DNA from: Hahellaceae bacterium
Lineage (GTDB): Bacteria > Pseudomonadota > Gammaproteobacteria > Pseudomonadales > Oleiphilaceae
Length of the DNA: 64,000 nt
Direction of reading: 5' to 3'
Assembly (NCBI GenBank): GCA_016716085.1
Contig: JADJWY010000005.1
Location: 372,001-436,000, forward strand
Both the position numbers and the translations under genes were made by a program. Shown here piece after piece: positions 15,879-24,445 of the stretch (positions within the stretch are counted from its first letter, which is position 1; the number at the start of each line of letters is the position of its first letter). Below the pieces are notes generated by a model. That model was given only the letters and a program-made list of their open reading frames with translations. It was not told the DNA's origin and did not search any database.

Positions 15879-17657
15879 TTGGCCGATATCAGACCCCTTA
15901 CCTCAGGCGATGCTGCAGCCATTGCCAAACTGGAAGAAACTTTTCACGACACGCAGTTGCGGGATGGCGAAGCGCGCCTGAAGCAACTGCTCGAAGCCTG
16001 TGAATATGAGAAAATCTCGCACAGTTTCGGATTATTCGAAGGCGGCGAGCTGGTCGGCTACCTGTTGAGCTATGGGGTGCAGGACAGCGTCTTACCGCCA
16101 GATCAGCTGGCGACGCGCACCTGTAAAGACGCCGTTTATGTTGAGGACGTCGCGATTCTCGAGCCCTATCGCCGTCACTTCATATCGCTGTTTAATACCT
16201 TCGTACTCAGTGCCAAAAAGCACCACCCGACCATCGCCGTCGAAGCGATTGGTATCGAACCCATGATCCGGCACTGGCAACGGCAGGAAAAGTGGGCCCA
16301 GAAACTGGGTTATACCACTGACATCGTGCTGCCGGTCGGCGAGGTTATTCAGGGTTATGATCGCTATCTGATTCGCTGGGAAAGCACCGAGCCGGCACCA
16401 TCTATTGAGGAGCAGCAGCGCCACGCACTGGCTGAAATGGATACGGTCAGCTGTACACTTAAGGGGCGGAGCTTGCAGGTAAAGTGCCTGCGTCGCCAGG
16501 AACAGATTATCCTGTTCCAGGATCAGTGGGATACCTTATTGGCCCAGACCCCCGGACATACTGCATTCCAGACCGCAGCCTATCAGCGACTCTGGTGGCA
16601 ACATTTTAGTGGTGAAAGCGCCCGCCTGTGTATCTTAATGGTTTGTGAAGAAGATAGAATCATAGGGGTAGCCCCTCTGTACACAGCTGAAATGATCAAA
16701 CATGGGCAGCAACTTAAGACCATTGGTTTTATTGGCTCCCGCTGGGAAGCGGACCGTCCCGTTTTCCTGTTCGCAGACCAGTTCGAACTCTGCCTGGACG
16801 CCTGTCTCCATTATCTAATCACGCATAAATCGCTCTGGCAGCGCGCCTACTTTTATGAACAGGTCGGTGATGAACGGCTACCGCTGATCAAAGATCGTTT
16901 TCAGCGGGCGGGCTATCTGGTCGGCGAATTAGCGGACTCGCTGTGCCCGACAATCCAGTTTGCAGGCACATGGACGGACTTTATCGGTGGAAAATCCCGT
17001 AAATTCCGAAAAAACATCGAAGCGGCGCAGAAAAAGCTCAGGGGTATGGGGGAGATTCATTACACCGTCGGCACAACCGCCGAAGCGACGACGAGTGCCC
17101 TGATGACCCACAAGGATCTGGAATCACGCAGCTGGAAAGCGCAGGCCGGAGTTGGCATCAGCCGAAATGAAGACTACTTTGCATTTTACCTGGATATGGC
17201 GGCAGAAATGGCCCCCTTGGGTCGCTTTGTTACCCGCACGCTGTCTGTCGGAGACCAGGCCGTCGCCAGCACCTTTGGACTGCTGTTCAATCAAGCCTTT
17301 TTCTCTCTGCAGATCGTACATGACGATGCCTTCAACAAAGCCTCGCCCGGAACCTATCTGGAGTCACTCGAAATTCAGGAATGCTTTGATCAGGGACTAC
17401 GGGAATACGACTTCCTGGGCGGATTTCTGAATAATAAGAGTCGCTGGACCGATACGAACCGTGAAACACGGCAAGTCTTCGTGTATGAAAAAATACCCTA
17501 CCATCTGGTGATTTATCTGTGGTCATTCCATCTGAAACCCGCCATCAAACGACAGGTTGCCGTCTGGCGCCCCAAGGCTGAAGCTTGGTTGGGCAAGCTG
17601 CGGGGTCAGACAAATACCACACCACCTCGCTCCACTGAAGATGAGGCCAACGGTTGA
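15879..17657 (+). CDS. GNAT acetyltransferase fused to a FemAB-like domain
   Basis: 592 residues from a TTG at 15879, preceded by AAAGGAAG. Residues 1-165 form an ordinary GNAT domain (IRPLTSGDAAAIAKLEETF, LVGYLLSYG, VYVEDVAILEPYRRH). Residues ~200-540 form a FemAB-like domain of the kind named GNAT_acetyltr_6 / CelD-like: HTAFQTAAYQRLWWQHF, IIGVAPLYTAEM, FIGGKSRKFRKNIEAAQKKL and the characteristic DLESRSWKAQAG with TYLESLEIQECFDQGLREYDFLGG. The K-x-R-x-R-K-x-I helix is the usual signature of these enzymes. The two domains in one chain suggest two acylation steps or a structural GNAT half. It overlaps the next gene as TGATG. A 73-base gap precedes it, so it may have its own promoter. Confidence 0.8.
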   Translation: MADIRPLTSGDAAAIAKLEETFHDTQLRDGEARLKQLLEACEYEKISHSFGLFEGGELVGYLLSYGVQDSVLPPDQLATRTCKDAVYVEDVAILEPYRRHFISLFNTFVLSAKKHHPTIAVEAIGIEPMIRHWQRQEKWAQKLGYTTDIVLPVGEVIQGYDRYLIRWESTEPAPSIEEQQRHALAEMDTVSCTLKGRSLQVKCLRRQEQIILFQDQWDTLLAQTPGHTAFQTAAYQRLWWQHFSGESARLCILMVCEEDRIIGVAPLYTAEMIKHGQQLKTIGFIGSRWEADRPVFLFADQFELCLDACLHYLITHKSLWQRAYFYEQVGDERLPLIKDRFQRAGYLVGELADSLCPTIQFAGTWTDFIGGKSRKFRKNIEAAQKKLRGMGEIHYTVGTTAEATTSALMTHKDLESRSWKAQAGVGISRNEDYFAFYLDMAAEMAPLGRFVTRTLSVGDQAVASTFGLLFNQAFFSLQIVHDDAFNKASPGTYLESLEIQECFDQGLREYDFLGGFLNNKSRWTDTNRETRQVFVYEKIPYHLVIYLWSFHLKPAIKRQVAVWRPKAEAWLGKLRGQTNTTPPRSTEDEANG

Positions 17658-18844
17658 TGAGCCGCCCCAGAATCGAACCGGTTAGATTTGTCCCTGCACT
17701 ACCGTGGCTTTGCGCCCCCCGCGCGGCCCTTGATGCCCCTCGCATGCCGTTTCCGTTCAGCGAAGCGCGCCTGCGCTACACCTTTTCGGGCACTGCCGCC
17801 GTTTACCAGGGGGTTCAGGCGCTGGGACTTCAGCCGGGCGACGAGGTGCTGTGTCCTGCTTATCATTGCGGCCATGAAATCGAGCCCTTTATCCGCAAGG
17901 GCTGTCAGGTGTCGCTTTACCGGGTTCAGTCCAACCTCGAGATCGATCTGGATGATATCCGCCAACGACTGACGCCTGGCACCAAGGCTCTGCTGGTCAC
18001 CCATTATTTTGGTTTTGCCCAGCCCGCCCTGGAAGAGCTGAAGGCACTATGCCAGTCCAACGGAACACTTCTGGTCGAAGATTGCGCCCATGCGCTATTC
18101 AGCGACAATGCAGCCCACACCCTGGGACGCGCAGGAGATATTGCCATCTTCAGTTTTCGCAAGACCCTGCCGTTACCCCACGGCGGCGGGCTTCTGATCA
18201 ATAACCCTGAACTGTCACTGGACGAACCCACTCAAACACCCTCAGGGTTGTCTACGGCAGTCAAAGCCATTGATCTTTATAAAAAGGCCCTGCTCCAATA
18301 TGGCGGAAGCCGCTACTCCCTGCTCAAGCGGGGCGGACTGCTGATCTGGCTACCCCTGCTAAAGCTGGCGGAAATCGCCTGGCGGATGGATTTTCCCAGC
18401 CGAATGCAATGGTACGATCCGGATGACGAGGGCCTGGATTTCGACAGCGAGATTCTCAGCTGGGGGATGGCGCCCTATTGCCAGCGTCTTTTACCCGCGC
18501 TGATGTCCCCTGACATCCGGGCGCGACGCCGTCATCATTGGCAGCAACTCGCCATGGCACTCGCCGACCACCCGACCATCAGGCCGGCCTTTTCTTCTCT
18601 GCCAGCGGAAACCTGCCCCCTGTTTTTTCCAATACAGGTAGACGCGCGCGAGCAGTGGGTGAAGAACCTGCAGGCCGCACAAATTTATGCTGCACCCTGG
18701 TGGGAGGCCCACTATCCCAAGGTCGATTGGAAACCCTTTACCGAAGCGACAGCACTCAAGGCTCGCATGATCGCATTGCCCCTTCATCAGGATCTGACGG
18801 AAACCGCACTCTCACGCATGATCAATTTTCTGCATAGCCATTGA
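17657..18844 (+). CDS. DegT/DnrJ/EryC1/StrS family aminotransferase
   Basis: 395 residues from the ATG at 17657, which shares bases with the previous stop (TGATG). The fold-I PLP pattern is visible: FSGTAAVYQGVQALGL, GDEVLCPAYHCGHEIEPFI, a PLP aspartate in LLVEDCAHALFS, and the Schiff-base lysine probably in FSFRKTLPLPHGGGLL. DegT-type enzymes transfer an amino group to keto-sugar nucleotides, giving amino sugars that later become acylated, which would fit the two acyltransferase-like genes upstream. It ends the cassette. Its last 58 bases overlap the 3' end of the DoxX gene on the other strand. An unusual point is the long hydrophobic insert (GGLLIWLPLLKLAEIAWRM) after residue 220, which could be a membrane contact. 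Confidence 0.83.
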   Translation: MSRPRIEPVRFVPALPWLCAPRAALDAPRMPFPFSEARLRYTFSGTAAVYQGVQALGLQPGDEVLCPAYHCGHEIEPFIRKGCQVSLYRVQSNLEIDLDDIRQRLTPGTKALLVTHYFGFAQPALEELKALCQSNGTLLVEDCAHALFSDNAAHTLGRAGDIAIFSFRKTLPLPHGGGLLINNPELSLDEPTQTPSGLSTAVKAIDLYKKALLQYGGSRYSLLKRGGLLIWLPLLKLAEIAWRMDFPSRMQWYDPDDEGLDFDSEILSWGMAPYCQRLLPALMSPDIRARRRHHWQQLAMALADHPTIRPAFSSLPAETCPLFFPIQVDAREQWVKNLQAAQIYAAPWWEAHYPKVDWKPFTEATALKARMIALPLHQDLTETALSRMINFLHSH

Positions 18845-19263
18845 TCTGCAGAGAGCATACTGGGGCCGTAGACCACCAGAACGGCCGCCATCGCTCCCCA
18901 GAAAAAATGGTCATTGATGCCTGCTGGACTGATATCCGGGTAGGAAATAGCCGCCACGGCGTTAAGAATAAACAGGCCCGCAGCGGCGAACCGGGTTCCC
19001 AGTCCAACAACGAGCAGAAGGGGCAGGAGCAGCTCGCCCCCGGTCGCCAGGTAAGCGGCCAGTTCGGTCGGCAACAGCGGCACTGCGTATTCGTATGCGA
19101 AAAGATCTAGCGTCGTACTCCAGGATTGAATTTTGGTTAAACCCGCCGCAAAGAAAATCTTCGCCAGCCACAGCCGAAACACCAACGCAAGCAGCGGCTG
19201 CCCCCCCTTATCAAGCCCTGAAACGACCTTAAAGGTCCATGCCGTAACACCGCTCATGTTCAT
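18787..19263 (-). CDS. DoxX family membrane protein of the hvf cluster (HvfX-like)
   Basis: 158 residues with four hydrophobic segments and DoxX-type sequence: RLWLAKIFFAAGLTKIQSW, ATGGELLLPLLLVVGLGTRFAA and YPDISPAGINDHFFWGA. A DoxX-like protein is the usual last gene of DUF2282-DUF692-DUF2063 clusters; its role is unknown, and a redox or quinone-linked function in the inner membrane has been suggested for the wider family. The ATG at 19263 overlaps the hvfC stop (ATGA), so it is coupled. The 3' end overlaps the convergent aminotransferase gene by 58 bases. Confidence 0.85.
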   Translation of the reverse strand: MNMSGVTAWTFKVVSGLDKGGQPLLALVFRLWLAKIFFAAGLTKIQSWSTTLDLFAYEYAVPLLPTELAAYLATGGELLLPLLLVVGLGTRFAAAGLFILNAVAAISYPDISPAGINDHFFWGAMAAVLVVYGPSMLSADQWLCRKLIMRESAVSVRS

Positions 19264-20108
19264 CCCCCTTTCTCATCCTGATCACACGGCCCAACCATCA
19301 AGTTCGCCACCCAGGGCCGACTCAACACCTGTCCCAATAATTCGCCCGGCTCGTCTTCCGGGAAGTTCAAGGATAAGACCGCCAGGTTTGCCGCAAGTTC
19401 CGCCCCTTGTTGAATATTTTTGAGCAGCTGAAAAAGTGCCGGTGCCAGTGGCTCAATGACCACTGCATGCGCTTCACGGTAGATAACAAAACCAGTCTGG
19501 GTTCCGGCTGCCAGGCTCAGCCCCCCGACAGATTGGCCGGGCTGATGCGCCTGCCAAATCTCATCCAGGGAAAACGCGCTTTCCATCAAGCTCAAGCCCG
19601 GCTGCAATTGAAACCGGACTGACATTTGTTGCTCAGGCGATAACGCAGCGAGTGTTGAGGCAGACCAGGGCCGGGAGTCCTCCGCATGAAAAGCCTCATG
19701 CCAACGCCACTCCAGCCCCACCATATCGACGACCACCGGCAGTTCCCGAAGTGGCTCAAACTGCCGGGCAAAACCTTCAAAATCCGCGCCAAGATCGTGC
19801 AGATAGGGGGTTGTGGGCGGATGCCGTTCAAGGTAACGCCTGGCCATCGCATCGAAGTATCGCTCCCCCACAAGCTGCACCGTAACAGGAAAGATTTCCC
19901 GCATGGCACGGCATAAGTTGCCCCATACGCTGCCCCGATAGGCTGCCATCTGGCATTCACTGCTCAGGCGCCCGGATGATCCGGTATCGGCTTCCAGCGA
20001 GCGTTCACGGTCAAATACATCCCTTAAAAAACGGGTTTGCAAATCGCGCAGTCGTTGCGGGGCCAGGGGCCCGTTGAGGTCCTGATGGGGATTAAGATTT
20101 TCCGGCAT
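19260..20108 (-). CDS. hvfC: HvfC-like DUF2063 protein (RiPP-maturation partner)
   Basis: 282 residues from the ATG at 20108, with GGAGG upstream and overlapping the hvfB end by 17 bases. The N-terminal DUF2063 domain is recognisable: LRDLQTRFLRDVF, RLSSECQMAAYRGSVWGNLCRAMREIFPVT split across the first helix pair, and GERYFDAMARRYLERHPPTTPYLHDLG. The C-terminal part is a small mixed fold that in related proteins contacts the precursor peptide. Known partners are the DUF692 enzyme HvfB and the DUF2282 peptide HvfA; HvfB and HvfC together modify cysteines of the peptide in Haemophilus. The strong frame continues upstream of 20108 but there it lies inside hvfB. Confidence 0.9.
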   Translation of the reverse strand: MPENLNPHQDLNGPLAPQRLRDLQTRFLRDVFDRERSLEADTGSSGRLSSECQMAAYRGSVWGNLCRAMREIFPVTVQLVGERYFDAMARRYLERHPPTTPYLHDLGADFEGFARQFEPLRELPVVVDMVGLEWRWHEAFHAEDSRPWSASTLAALSPEQQMSVRFQLQPGLSLMESAFSLDEIWQAHQPGQSVGGLSLAAGTQTGFVIYREAHAVVIEPLAPALFQLLKNIQQGAELAANLAVLSLNFPEDEPGELLGQVLSRPWVANLMVGPCDQDEKGG

Positions 20109-20919
20109 GCAGCGCGTCCTCCCAAACCCGCCGTGCTGTGTCCACTTCCGCCAACAGTACCGGCAGGGCAGGAATGTCGTTGTCCCATTCAATCAGGGTC
20201 GGGACAGCCCCAAAGCGCTTCAGCGCGGAGCGGTATAGCATCCACACGGGTTCTGAGACAGGCGCACTATGTGTATCCAGCAGGTGGGAGCCTTCATCGC
20301 TGAAGCCCGCCAGGTGAATTTCTTTAACCCTTCCCCTGGGCAGCGCCTCCAGGTAACGCTGCGGATCAAAATCATGGTTGCAGGCGCTCACGTAGATGTT
20401 ATTGAGGTCGCACAAAACATCGCAGTCTGCTTGCTGCACGACCTCACATAAAAACTCCCACTCGGCCATTACATCGTCAGCATAGGTGAGATAGCTGGAG
20501 AGGTTCTCGATCAATAAACGGCAACCCAAAAATGTCTGCACCGCCTGAATTCGATCGGCAAGGTAGCGCGCGACCGTCGGAGTGAAGGGCAGCGGCAATA
20601 GCTCATGACTGTTACGAGCACCCAGCCGCCCCCAGCTAAGATGCTCCGAGACCAGCAATGGTGAATAGCGCCGGATGCGCTCCCGCAGTCGGGTGAGATA
20701 CCGCATATCCAATGGATCTGCACTCCCGAGCGAGAGGCCAACGCCATGAAAACTCAAAGGGTAACGCTCAGCGAAGGCATCCAGAAAAGCCAGCGGTTGG
20801 CCGCCTTCACCCAAATAATTATCGATCAACACCTCTAACCAGGCGACCGGAGGAGAGGTGCAGGCAAGTAAAGGCCGATAGTGAACCGAGCGCAGGCCAA
20901 TACCCACGCCGCCCAGCAC
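20092..20919 (-). CDS. hvfB: HvfB-like DUF692 multinuclear iron oxidase (RiPP maturation)
   Basis: 275 residues from a GTG at 20919 with AAGGAGG four bases before it; the frame stays open upstream but runs into hvfA. The DUF692 TIM-barrel signature is strong: GVGIGLRSVHY, SFHGVGLSLGS, SEHLSWGR, LIENLSSYL, DLNNIYVSACNHDFDP, EIHLAGFSDEG with DTHSAPVSEPVW, and LIEWDNDIPAL. The conserved His, Glu, Asp and Asn residues in these blocks bind the iron cofactor in the methanobactin enzyme MbnB and in HvfB, which oxidise cysteine side chains of a precursor peptide. It lies directly behind the precursor gene hvfA and overlaps hvfC. Confidence 0.93.
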   Translation of the reverse strand: MLGGVGIGLRSVHYRPLLACTSPPVAWLEVLIDNYLGEGGQPLAFLDAFAERYPLSFHGVGLSLGSADPLDMRYLTRLRERIRRYSPLLVSEHLSWGRLGARNSHELLPLPFTPTVARYLADRIQAVQTFLGCRLLIENLSSYLTYADDVMAEWEFLCEVVQQADCDVLCDLNNIYVSACNHDFDPQRYLEALPRGRVKEIHLAGFSDEGSHLLDTHSAPVSEPVWMLYRSALKRFGAVPTLIEWDNDIPALPVLLAEVDTARRVWEDALHAGKS

Positions 20920-20947
20920 ACGCCCTCCTTCCGCCGGGGCCACGCGC

Positions 20948-21211
20948 CTACTTAACCTTGCCACCCACCAGCTTGGCACACGTGCCTTCTGGCACATACA
21001 CCCACTCTTCGGCGTCACCGTCAACCGATGCCTGACCGGCACAGCTGTGTTTACTGGTGCCACAATCGTTCATACCAGCCTTGACCACACCCTGGCATTT
21101 TTCCATCCCCGGTTTTGCAGCCATGGCGTGTCCGGCTGACACCATCAGGCTCATGGCCAGTGCACTCGCAATGGCGGTGGTAGTGAGTTGCTTGCGATTG
21201 TCGTTATTCAT
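20948..21211 (-). CDS. hvfA: HvfA-like DUF2282 precursor peptide (predicted metal-binding RiPP)
   Basis: 87 residues. The ATG at 21211 has AGGAA nine bases upstream; an in-frame ATG 36 bases earlier lacks this. Residues 1-32 form a signal peptide (SALAMSLMVSAGHAMA), so the product is exported. The mature part has four cysteines at 39, 50, 57 and 78 in EKCQG, NDCGTSKHSC and EGTCAKL, the DUF2282 pattern. In Haemophilus the equivalent peptide is converted by HvfBC to a copper-chelating product, and related bufferins protect Caulobacter from copper. I infer the same class of function here. A candidate promoter and inverted repeat lie just upstream. Confidence 0.93.
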   Translation of the reverse strand: MNNDNRKQLTTTAIASALAMSLMVSAGHAMAAKPGMEKCQGVVKAGMNDCGTSKHSCAGQASVDGDAEEWVYVPEGTCAKLVGGKVK

Positions 21212-21248
21212 GTTAGAGGTTCCTATTGGATTGATATAAGTGTCCACG

Positions 21249-21268
21249 GGGTTTAACTAATTAAACCC
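21249..21268. repeat. 8-bp inverted repeat in the hvfA leader
   Basis: GGGTTTAA and TTAAACCC are separated by CTAA. It begins within a few bases of the predicted hvfA transcription start, a typical place for an operator, or it may form a leader hairpin. No specific regulator is recognised. Confidence 0.5.
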
Positions 21269-21275
21269 GCCTCAC

Positions 21276-21303
21276 TATAGACCGGTATGCCACGGAAAAG
21301 TTC
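21276..21303 (-). promoter_or_regulatory. candidate ECF (sigma-E-like) promoter for hvfABC-doxX
   Basis: On the minus strand GAACTT (21303-21298), a 16-base spacer and TCTATA (21281-21276). The -35 equals the E. coli RpoE / Pseudomonas AlgU consensus and the spacer fits it; the -10 agrees at TCT. A sigma-70 reading (TTGAAC, 18 bases, TCTATA) is possible from the same bases. Distance to the hvfA ATG is about 65 bases. Confidence 0.5.
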
Positions 21304-21365
21304 AAGAGCCTTCGATTTTTTTGTCTATGCTTAATAATCAGGCTGATCAGGCATAGCAGTAGGAC

Positions 21366-24353
21366 ATGGCAGGACACACACCGCTACCCCATTTCACATG
21401 GCAATCCCTGCTGGGTGGCTTTCTCCTGCTCCTTGCAATGATGCAGCCTGCCTGGGCCACCATCCAATATCGCCTGGATCAGGAAACCCGACAATTGTTA
21501 CTGGGGCGAGGCGCCGAATATCTTGCGGATACGGACGATAACAAAACACTGGCCGATGTGATGGGTCTTCCTCCCGAGGCCTGGACACAATCCACCACAG
21601 AGAACCTGAATTTCGGCCTGGAACAACCGACACACTGGTTCAGGGTTCGGGTCAGCACAGTTCTGTCCAAGACACTCCCGTACATACTCAGTATCAACTA
21701 TGCCGCTTTAGACGAGGTGACCCTTTACGTAACCGAAGGTGAGCGACTGCTGTCAACCGAAGTGGCCGGCGATCGGTTTCCCTTTTCCGAGCGTGAATTC
21801 AAGCATCGTAATCCAAGTTTTTTGTTAAATCTGGCCTCCAGTGCAGACTACACCTTTTATTTACGCATCCGCACCGACGGTTCGCTGCAGGTGCCGCTGC
21901 GTTTGACGACGCCGACCCGCTTCTATGAAGCGGATCAGAATCTACTGGTCGGGCAAGGCATTTATTTCGGGATTGCAGGCGTCATGATTTTTTATAATCT
22001 GATCCTGATGCTGGTTTTGCGTGACATCAGTTACCTGTATTACATCCTGGCAGTCAGCGCCCACGCTTTATTTCAGGCCAGTATTCACGGTTTTGCATTT
22101 CAATTCATCTGGCCAGACCTGCCCATCCTGAACCAGTATGCGGTTCCGCTGACGTTGTCGGTGTTTGGTATGACCATGCCATTCTTCACCATCTACTTTT
22201 TGCGCTTACGCCATTCACACCCGCATCTCTATCGGGCGTTAGTGGGGTATTCCGCGTTTTGCCTGATTTTGCTCTTTGCCGTATTTGTCATTCCTTACCG
22301 CATCAGCGTGGTGGCGCTCGCTGTCGTCAATATCGGTGGCTGTATTCTGGCATTGACGACCGGCACGATACTGCTGCGCCAGGGGCTTCGCCATGCCCGC
22401 TATTTCGTCGCCGCCTGGGCGGCTTTCATTCTGGCCATTCTCATTCTCGGCCTGAACAAATTTGGCTTTCTGCCGATCAATTTCATCACTGAGTATGCCG
22501 GCCAAATTGGTAACTCCATCGAAATGGTTATGCTGTCCTTTGCCCTGGCGGATCGTTTCAATACTCAACGCGTCGCCATGTTTTCCGCGCAACAACTCGC
22601 ACTGGAAAACGAAAAAACCGCCCGACGAGATCAGGAAAAACTGCTTCAGTTCAAAATTCGGGCAAAGGAAGAGGAGCTGGTCACGCGTCAGAAAATCATC
22701 GAAGCAGAGGCCGAAAGCCGTGCCAAGAGCCAATTTCTTGCCGTCATGAGCCATGAAATGCGCACCCCCATGAACGGCGTCATTGGGATTGCCTCGCTGC
22801 TCCAGGACACGACACTGGATTCCAAACAAAAACATTATGTCACGGTTATTGAGAATTCAGCCCGCTCGCTACTGACCATCATTAACGATATTCTGGACTA
22901 CTCAAAGATTCTGGCGGGCAAAATGACGCTTGAGAGCACACCATTCAAGGTCGATGCGCTGTGCCACGCCTGCCTGTCCCTTTTCACTTTGCAGGCGGAA
23001 GATAAACGCCTGGAGTTCGATTTTTTTATCTCTCCCACCATACCCGATACTGTCATCGGTGATCCCACCCGCATAAGACAAATTTTACTCAATCTGCTGA
23101 GTAATGCGTTCAAATTCACAGACCGTGGACGTATTGAACTGTCGGTGACCATTGACCCGAAAAGTTCAACTCATCCGAAAGACGAGGTGGACGCCGTATG
23201 GCTGAGATTTCAGGTCAGTGATACCGGTATCGGGATATCCCAGGAAGCCCAAAACCGCCTGTTTTCCGCCTTTACCCAGGCCGATTCCACCACTACCCGA
23301 CGCTTCGGTGGCACAGGTCTCGGACTCAGTATCTGCAAGCAACTGACTGAAATGATGAAAGGAGAGATTGGCGTCGAGAGCGAATCTCGCAAGGGCTCCC
23401 GTTTCTGGTTCACGGTGGAGGCGCAATTACCGGCACGAAGCCCAGGGCAAACGCGTAAGACAGCACAGGACGGCTGCCTGGCCGGTAAGCACCTGCTTCT
23501 GATTGACGAAACACTGCGCCTCAAAGTCATGCTGGACCCGCATTTCTCAGCGTGGAAACTCGCCTATCGGGTTGCAGACACCGCCGGAGTTGCCCTCACG
23601 GAATGGAATCAATTCATTGCTGAGTTCAAACGTCCTCCCGACTTTGTTCTGATCAATTCGCCACTGGCCGGAACAACCACCGCGGAACTGACGTCCTGCC
23701 TTCAGGTCAGAGACGCGAGTCACTCGCCTGTCATTATTGCACTCAGTCCTGTCCGCAATACCGCCGCGGAAGGGCAACTTATGGCCAGCGATAATCTTCG
23801 CGTGCTCACACACCCTCTGACCCCTGGACGCTTAAAGCAGGAACTCATCGCCGCGATGAACAAGCTACAGGCGGGTCAGGTTGCCAAAATGAGCCTTCCG
23901 GTCAGCAAGCCAGCCCAGAAAATGGATCGCTGGTCCTCGTTAAGCGTGCTGGTGGCAGAGGATAATCCCGTCAATCAGATGGTCGTCAGTGGCATGCTTG
24001 GGAAACTCGGGATTCAGCCGACGGTCGCCGGGAATGGGAAAGAGGCCCTGGCAGCCGTCGTGAAAGCCGAGGCTGAATATTCGCTGATCTTGATGGACTG
24101 CGAAATGCCCGAAATGGACGGCTATGAAGCCACACGCCTGATACGCCAGCACGAAGCTCACCGGCAACTGCCGAGAACGCCAATTTACGCCCTGACAGCC
24201 CATGTCGTGCCCGAGAAGCTGGCTCAGACCGAAAAAGTCGGCATGGATGGCTGTATTGCCAAACCGCTGGATTTCCAGTCGCTTAAACTTCTGCTCGCTG
24301 ATCTGGCACCGTCTCCGCCGAAGCAAAGCCCGCCGGACAGCGCCTCATCCTGA
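21366..24353 (+). CDS. 7TMR-DISM hybrid sensor histidine kinase (RetS-like)
   Basis: 995 residues. A signal/anchor segment (residues 12-32) is followed by a periplasmic 7TMR-DISMED2 sensor (to ~175), seven membrane helices (~185-400), a coiled coil, a HisKA domain with phospho-acceptor H463 (FLAVMSHEMRTPMNG) and an ATPase domain (NLLSNAFKFT, DTGIGIS, GGTGLGLSIC). Two receiver domains follow. The first is degenerate, with Asn (FVLINSPLAG) where the phospho-acceptor Asp should be; the second is intact (VAEDNPVNQMVV, D911 in LMDCEMPEMDG, TAHV, AKPLD). There is no HPt domain. Sensor and domain order resemble Pseudomonas RetS, which acts on GacS; whether this one does is unknown. It is divergent from hvfA. 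Confidence 0.9.
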   Translation: MAGHTPLPHFTWQSLLGGFLLLLAMMQPAWATIQYRLDQETRQLLLGRGAEYLADTDDNKTLADVMGLPPEAWTQSTTENLNFGLEQPTHWFRVRVSTVLSKTLPYILSINYAALDEVTLYVTEGERLLSTEVAGDRFPFSEREFKHRNPSFLLNLASSADYTFYLRIRTDGSLQVPLRLTTPTRFYEADQNLLVGQGIYFGIAGVMIFYNLILMLVLRDISYLYYILAVSAHALFQASIHGFAFQFIWPDLPILNQYAVPLTLSVFGMTMPFFTIYFLRLRHSHPHLYRALVGYSAFCLILLFAVFVIPYRISVVALAVVNIGGCILALTTGTILLRQGLRHARYFVAAWAAFILAILILGLNKFGFLPINFITEYAGQIGNSIEMVMLSFALADRFNTQRVAMFSAQQLALENEKTARRDQEKLLQFKIRAKEEELVTRQKIIEAEAESRAKSQFLAVMSHEMRTPMNGVIGIASLLQDTTLDSKQKHYVTVIENSARSLLTIINDILDYSKILAGKMTLESTPFKVDALCHACLSLFTLQAEDKRLEFDFFISPTIPDTVIGDPTRIRQILLNLLSNAFKFTDRGRIELSVTIDPKSSTHPKDEVDAVWLRFQVSDTGIGISQEAQNRLFSAFTQADSTTTRRFGGTGLGLSICKQLTEMMKGEIGVESESRKGSRFWFTVEAQLPARSPGQTRKTAQDGCLAGKHLLLIDETLRLKVMLDPHFSAWKLAYRVADTAGVALTEWNQFIAEFKRPPDFVLINSPLAGTTTAELTSCLQVRDASHSPVIIALSPVRNTAAEGQLMASDNLRVLTHPLTPGRLKQELIAAMNKLQAGQVAKMSLPVSKPAQKMDRWSSLSVLVAEDNPVNQMVVSGMLGKLGIQPTVAGNGKEALAAVVKAEAEYSLILMDCEMPEMDGYEATRLIRQHEAHRQLPRTPIYALTAHVVPEKLAQTEKVGMDGCIAKPLDFQSLKLLLADLAPSPPKQSPPDSASS

Positions 24354-24371
24354 ACGCTTTCAGCGTCCCGA

Positions 24372-24400
24372 TTGCCCTACAAGAACAAGCTCTCTAGAAT
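24372..24400 (+). promoter_or_regulatory. candidate sigma-70 promoter for the lipase-like gene
   Basis: TTGCCC (24372-24377), a 17-base spacer and TAGAAT (24395-24400) lie 45 bases before the ATG at 24446, in the short gap after the hybrid kinase gene. Confidence 0.5.
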
Positions 24401-24445
24401 GAGACGAACTGTTTCAAACAATCCGCTACCGTCGAGAGAGTTACC

